Shown: in pieces, positions 60,381 through 64,000 of the stretch | How positions within the stretch are numbered: the stretch's first letter is position 1 | Layout of the letters: each line of letters opens with the position of its first letter | Assembly: GCA_044347755.1 (NCBI GenBank) | Contig: JBIKUE010000003.1 | Location: 1 to 64,000 of the forward strand | Length of the DNA: 64,000 bases | Direction: 5' to 3' | Source of the DNA: M3007 sp044347755 | Lineage (GTDB): Bacteria > Bacteroidota > Bacteroidia > Chitinophagales > Saprospiraceae | The notes under the pieces: generated by a model | The model's database searches: none | What the model was told of the DNA's origin: nothing | Seen by the model: only the letters and a program-made list of their open reading frames with translations | Made by a program: the position numbers and the translations under genes

Positions 60381-60818
60381 ATGATTAAGCAACTAAAATG
60401 GATCGCTGGACTGGTTATTTTAACACTTTCAGCCACCCTTCAGGCACAAACCAAACCAGCCGCACTCCAAACACCTGAAAAGCCAGCTTTGGAATCCAAG
60501 CAGGACAGGATTGATTTAGGCCAGGAATTAAATTTGACAAACGAACAAAAAGAAGCTTTCCGGAAAATTGATCAGGACACCAAAACCAAGCAGCGTGAAA
60601 TAAAAAAGGCACGACGCGAAGAATTGGAAAAAGTAAGAGCAGATCGTCATGCCGCCCATAAAGCGCTGTTAAACGCTGAGCAAGCCGAAAAATATGATGA
60701 GATCATTGCCCAGAAAAAAGCACGGAAAGAGGCATATAAGGCTGAGCGGAAAGCCGGAAAAAAGGCCAGAAAGGATGCTAAACCTCTTGAAAAGAAGCCC
60801 GCCAGCGACCATAAATAA
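60381..60818 (+). CDS. Small secreted Lys/Arg-rich helical protein
   Basis: The 145-residue product has a signal peptide (MIKQLKWIAGLVILTLSATLQAQ) and then a basic, largely helical body with the patterns LTNEQKEAFRKIDQDTKTKQREIKKARREELEKVRADRHAAHKALLNAEQAEKYDEI, which resembles the Spy/CpxP-like periplasmic LTxxQ family. The start at 60381 is preferred over 60360. Function is not known; a periplasmic chaperone or metal-responsive role is a guess. Confidence 0.75.
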   Translation: MIKQLKWIAGLVILTLSATLQAQTKPAALQTPEKPALESKQDRIDLGQELNLTNEQKEAFRKIDQDTKTKQREIKKARREELEKVRADRHAAHKALLNAEQAEKYDEIIAQKKARKEAYKAERKAGKKARKDAKPLEKKPASDHK

Positions 60819-60841
60819 GTAAATATTAAAAACTTTTTTTG

Positions 60842-60880
60842 ACGGCCAGGCCATGCATTGCAGGTCTGGCCGTTTTATTT
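60842..60880 (+). terminator. Intrinsic terminator after the small secreted protein
   Basis: ACGGCCAGGCC pairs with GGTCTGGCCGT around about 10 bases, and TTTTATTT follows. Confidence 0.8.
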
Positions 60881-60975
60881 TAAAAAAAATAATTTGAAAG
60901 ATAGGCGACAAAACATACAAGTATGCACTTTTTTTGCATAACGTTGTGCGACACAAAATCTACCTACTACTACTT

Positions 60976-63900
60976 ATGTTGAACGCCAAATTTACCTTGG
61001 TTGTTGGGCTGTTTGTATTCGCACAAACCTTGCTTTCTGCCCAAAACCTGCAAATCACTTATAAGAACAGTGATTCTCTTTTTGTCTGTGGTGCAGACAC
61101 CTTTTTTATTCAAATTCACAACCAGTTTATCAATCCAGTTGCAGATGCGGTGGTCCAGATTACCCTCCCGGCCGGTTTACAATATGCAGCAGGAAGTGTT
61201 TCCGGGGCAATTGAATTGAATATCAATAATTTATCAGCGCCCACTTTTTCAATTCCGGTGTTACCCGGCCAACAAAGTCACCCATTTTACCTACTGATTA
61301 ATGCCCAATGCGAGGCAGCAGACTTACTGGATGCCGGGCAATTATTTCAAGCTATCCTTTCGCTTACATCTGCGTCTGGGAATGTGCAAGTTGTGACAAC
61401 ATCCATTCCGGTAGAAACCGGAGCACTAGTAATCCAGAGCATTACACCTACCATACTATCAGGCGAAAAAGGAGATACCTTATACCGCACCATATGCTTT
61501 AAAAACACCAGATTAGGCAAGATTGGCAACCTGCATTTCCAGGACGAGCACCAAGATGGTTTTGAGGTATTTGTGCAGGGGGCTGATTTATTCCAGCAAG
61601 ACCCAGGCCTTGCAAAGGCGGAATTTGGGCCAAACCTTTTTCAAACCATTGGAAATAGTGACGAGTGGCTGGATCAAAATGAATCTGTTTGTATTATTGA
61701 ACGAGTCATTATTACAGATTGCGGGATACCGCCTGTTACCCGCTTTTCCACCTTACGTGCAGGATGGGGATGTGGCGTCGATTGGTGCAGATATGATAGC
61801 CTGCTTTCTCTGATTGAAATAAAAACCTCCACTAAAATACCCGAATTGGACATTGTTCCAATTTGGTCTCCGCCGAAGGATTATTGTGGAGAAATCCCTG
61901 CGGTTATGGGTTTTAATATTCGAAATATTGGGAAAGCAGATGCTACAAACGTGGTATTCAATGTACAGTTAACCGAAGGTTTTGGCCAAGCTGGAATAGC
62001 CACAGGATCCTTTAGAATTGTTTCAGCATTAAGTACACAAACCATAACACCTAGTCTTTCCTCACAAGCCTTTCTGCCAGGTTGTGGGAAAGCCCCTCTA
62101 CTAAGCGCCAATTTTCTTATTCCATTGGTTCCGGCCTTGGACTCTATTCTGTTTTTGTTTGATGTGATCACCTGTGTTGATCCATGTGATCAGGTGGAAC
62201 CAGAATTTAAGGCAGATTTCTTCTTCCAAAAGGCGTGCCCGCTAAACGGATTTAGTTCAGGGAATGCAGAGATCAAACATGATGAAGATTACGCTATTGA
62301 AACAGCGTTTTTTTCGAATCTGGATGGCTGTATGCTTCCTGATGTTTCCTATCCATTTACCTATAGAGCGGTCAGTCAGTATTTGTTAGAAGATGGATTT
62401 TGGCATTTAAGCTTGCGTATTCCAAAGAGCATTACGATAGATCCTGCCTGTGGACTTTCCCTAGGCAACCAGTCGCCGGTTTTATTTGAAGCTAGCTTAG
62501 ATAACTCAGGTGATCAAATCGTTCATTTGGCCTGGAAAACGCCTTTAGCCAACGATACGGTTTTTCTTAATTATTGTCTGAAATTAACCTGTGATACTAC
62601 GGTAATGTGCGGATCTGAATATATCCAGCCTGGGGTTATATATAATGAATACTGTTGCTTTCAGGACATGTTGGATACTTCCTATTGGACCCTGGCGCTT
62701 CAAACACCCAAAGAATGTGGCGTCAGTAATTGTGACGGTAGGCCTATAGGAATTAGTTTAGCATGTAGTCAGGATGACTATGATCCGGACATTGGAATAG
62801 GCGGGAATTCCTATATTTTAGGAGTTTCCTCAAATTCCAATGCATATAGGAAAAATACAGGATTTCAGGATTCGGATGATAACCGGAAGGCAGACTTACC
62901 CTTAAATATTGCTACGGACAATTTGCGGACCGACAGATTTTTACCAGGGGACACCATTCATGTAGCATTGTGGGCGGCTATTGACTCCTTTATATTAATT
63001 GACTCCATTTATTACTCCATCTTGCATGAAGTAATAGCAAGCGATATGGGAGAAGATGACAATGATATTTTCGTTACGGAAACGTCCATTGATGGGTTCG
63101 TTGGTCAAAATACAATTATACCGGTTGGAAGCAGTCTTCGCATAAAATATGCCAATGGCCAGGAAGTAATATGTGATTTTGATGACCTGATTGAAACCAA
63201 AGCTGGGAATTATATCAGACTTGAAAAACCAAATGTCTTTCCGGCTGAAGCTTTAGATGAGCTAACCAACATTCGATTTTTACATTTGCTTCCATTGCCG
63301 GAGATGATGAATAACGGTTGTTTACCCAGTCAATTCCTGGCTTTGGGTGATTCCTTATTTATCACCAAGGATTACAAGATCAATTCGAATTTTAAGCCAG
63401 CCTCCTCCAATGCGCCTGATCCTCCTTTAGTGGGGTTCAGGACTGCAGCAACGCTTGGCATTGCCAATTCAGCCTGGAATTTCCTGCCGAGCTTCAAAAT
63501 GCAGTATTCTGGCTGGAATCTGTCTCGTACCGTTAATCAGCACACCATTAAGCCCTGTGCACTTTCTACGGAACCCAAAAAATTCAAATATTCCATGCGT
63601 ATTGCAAGGGAAAATATGTTCCCTAACGAAGTGCGCCCTCTAGGCTGGATTTCTGAATATGGACAAACCAATCCAGAAGGGCTAGAATTGCAATCCGCCA
63701 TGCTGGAATACCTGGTGCTGCAGGACAGTACCCCATGGCTTAGTAATCTGACACTGCCCTTCATACAGGCGCCTCTGGATTTACAGATTGATTTCTCTCC
63801 AGCCTTTTTAGATCCTATTGATGAAGGGTATACATTGAGAACCAACCTGATTTTTAAGCCTGACTGTCAGTTTTCCTTGCCTGATAGTTCCATCCAATTC

Positions 63901-64000
63901 ATGAAAACTACTTTTAATGGCTGTCTGAATGGGGATGAGATGACCAGGGCAGATACTATCAGAAACCCAATTGGCTTTTTTGCATATACACCAAGGTTTA
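60976..64000 (+). CDS. Very large secreted Cys-rich protein, truncated by window end
   Basis: From ATG 60976 the frame is open to the window end without a stop, so at least 1008 residues are seen. The N-terminus is a signal peptide (MLNAKFTLVVGLFVFAQTLLSAQ). The rest has DUF11-like repeated beta domains (FFIQIHNQFINPVADAVVQITLPAGLQYA; MGFNIRNIGKADATNVVFNVQL) and many Cys residues. This form is typical of large adhesin-like Bacteroidota proteins exported by T9SS with a C-terminal sorting domain that would lie beyond the window. Function is unknown. Confidence 0.82.
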   Translation, partial: MLNAKFTLVVGLFVFAQTLLSAQNLQITYKNSDSLFVCGADTFFIQIHNQFINPVADAVVQITLPAGLQYAAGSVSGAIELNINNLSAPTFSIPVLPGQQSHPFYLLINAQCEAADLLDAGQLFQAILSLTSASGNVQVVTTSIPVETGALVIQSITPTILSGEKGDTLYRTICFKNTRLGKIGNLHFQDEHQDGFEVFVQGADLFQQDPGLAKAEFGPNLFQTIGNSDEWLDQNESVCIIERVIITDCGIPPVTRFSTLRAGWGCGVDWCRYDSLLSLIEIKTSTKIPELDIVPIWSPPKDYCGEIPAVMGFNIRNIGKADATNVVFNVQLTEGFGQAGIATGSFRIVSALSTQTITPSLSSQAFLPGCGKAPLLSANFLIPLVPALDSILFLFDVITCVDPCDQVEPEFKADFFFQKACPLNGFSSGNAEIKHDEDYAIETAFFSNLDGCMLPDVSYPFTYRAVSQYLLEDGFWHLSLRIPKSITIDPACGLSLGNQSPVLFEASLDNSGDQIVHLAWKTPLANDTVFLNYCLKLTCDTTVMCGSEYIQPGVIYNEYCCFQDMLDTSYWTLALQTPKECGVSNCDGRPIGISLACSQDDYDPDIGIGGNSYILGVSSNSNAYRKNTGFQDSDDNRKADLPLNIATDNLRTDRFLPGDTIHVALWAAIDSFILIDSIYYSILHEVIASDMGEDDNDIFVTETSIDGFVGQNTIIPVGSSLRIKYANGQEVICDFDDLIETKAGNYIRLEKPNVFPAEALDELTNIRFLHLLPLPEMMNNGCLPSQFLALGDSLFITKDYKINSNFKPASSNAPDPPLVGFRTAATLGIANSAWNFLPSFKMQYSGWNLSRTVNQHTIKPCALSTEPKKFKYSMRIARENMFPNEVRPLGWISEYGQTNPEGLELQSAMLEYLVLQDSTPWLSNLTLPFIQAPLDLQIDFSPAFLDPIDEGYTLRTNLIFKPDCQFSLPDSSIQFMKTTFNGCLNGDEMTRADTIRNPIGFFAYTPRF

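Overview
The window looks like chromosomal DNA of a gliding, non-fermentative member of the phylum Bacteroidota, probably of the Saprospiria/Sphingobacteriia kind. The evidence is a gliding-motility gene (gldC), several secreted proteins ending in type IX secretion (T9SS) sorting domains of both type A and type B, the short Bacteroidota-type arginine decarboxylase, DUF2807, DUF1573, DUF3137 and Omp28 family proteins, and promoter boxes of the Bacteroidota form TTG/TTTG-N19-21-TAnnTTTG with few Shine-Dalgarno sites. The genus cannot be fixed from this sequence alone.

Layout. 1-2801: end of a hypothetical protein, then ribH and an arginine decarboxylase. 3007-12440: a tight eight-gene plus-strand cluster. 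It has a PSCyt1/PSCyt2/PSD1 cytochrome lipoprotein, a DUF1501 protein, an NHL-type propeller, two proteins sharing a chitobiase-C-terminal-like plus discoidin-like module (one fused to a DUF2231 membrane domain and a haem motif), and a membrane protein with its ABC ATPase. It looks like a secreted redox/hydrolase system of the type common in Planctomycetes. 12441-17049: an accessory region with a large T9SS type B protein flanked by near-identical short direct repeats, a vapBC-like toxin-antitoxin pair, a cluster of about 115-bp palindromic repeats in both orientations, long perfect hairpins, and a type I restriction methylase (hsdM) remnant cut off at a repeat. 17050-21491 (minus): a molybdenum formate dehydrogenase alpha subunit with a fused NuoE-NuoF-like partner.

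21602-27540: a SUMF1-domain secreted protein, a lipoprotein, a large T9SS-exported putative glycoside hydrolase, and a short RibA-like protein. 27548-41339: mostly housekeeping (smc, DUF3137, NlpC/P60, PBP4-type carboxypeptidase, amino acid permease, DUF2071, gcvP, a GT-C membrane glycosyltransferase). 41408-51604: plsC, tRNA-Arg(CCG), a lipoprotein, DUF5995, ferredoxin and iscX, a KdsC-like phosphatase, folD, DUF1573, DUF2807, an Omp28-like T9SS protein, terC, a GH13 lipoprotein and a second plsC. 51646-64000: a PD-(D/E)XK nuclease, gldC, an amidase, hisA, a beta-barrel protein, lysS, a pentapeptide-repeat protein, a small secreted basic protein, and the 5' part of a very large secreted Cys-rich protein that runs off the end.

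Most of the window is ordinary core genome. The parts that deserve attention are the cytochrome/DUF1501 cluster with its palindromes and duplicated module, and the 12.4-17.05 kb repeat, toxin-antitoxin and broken-methylase region.
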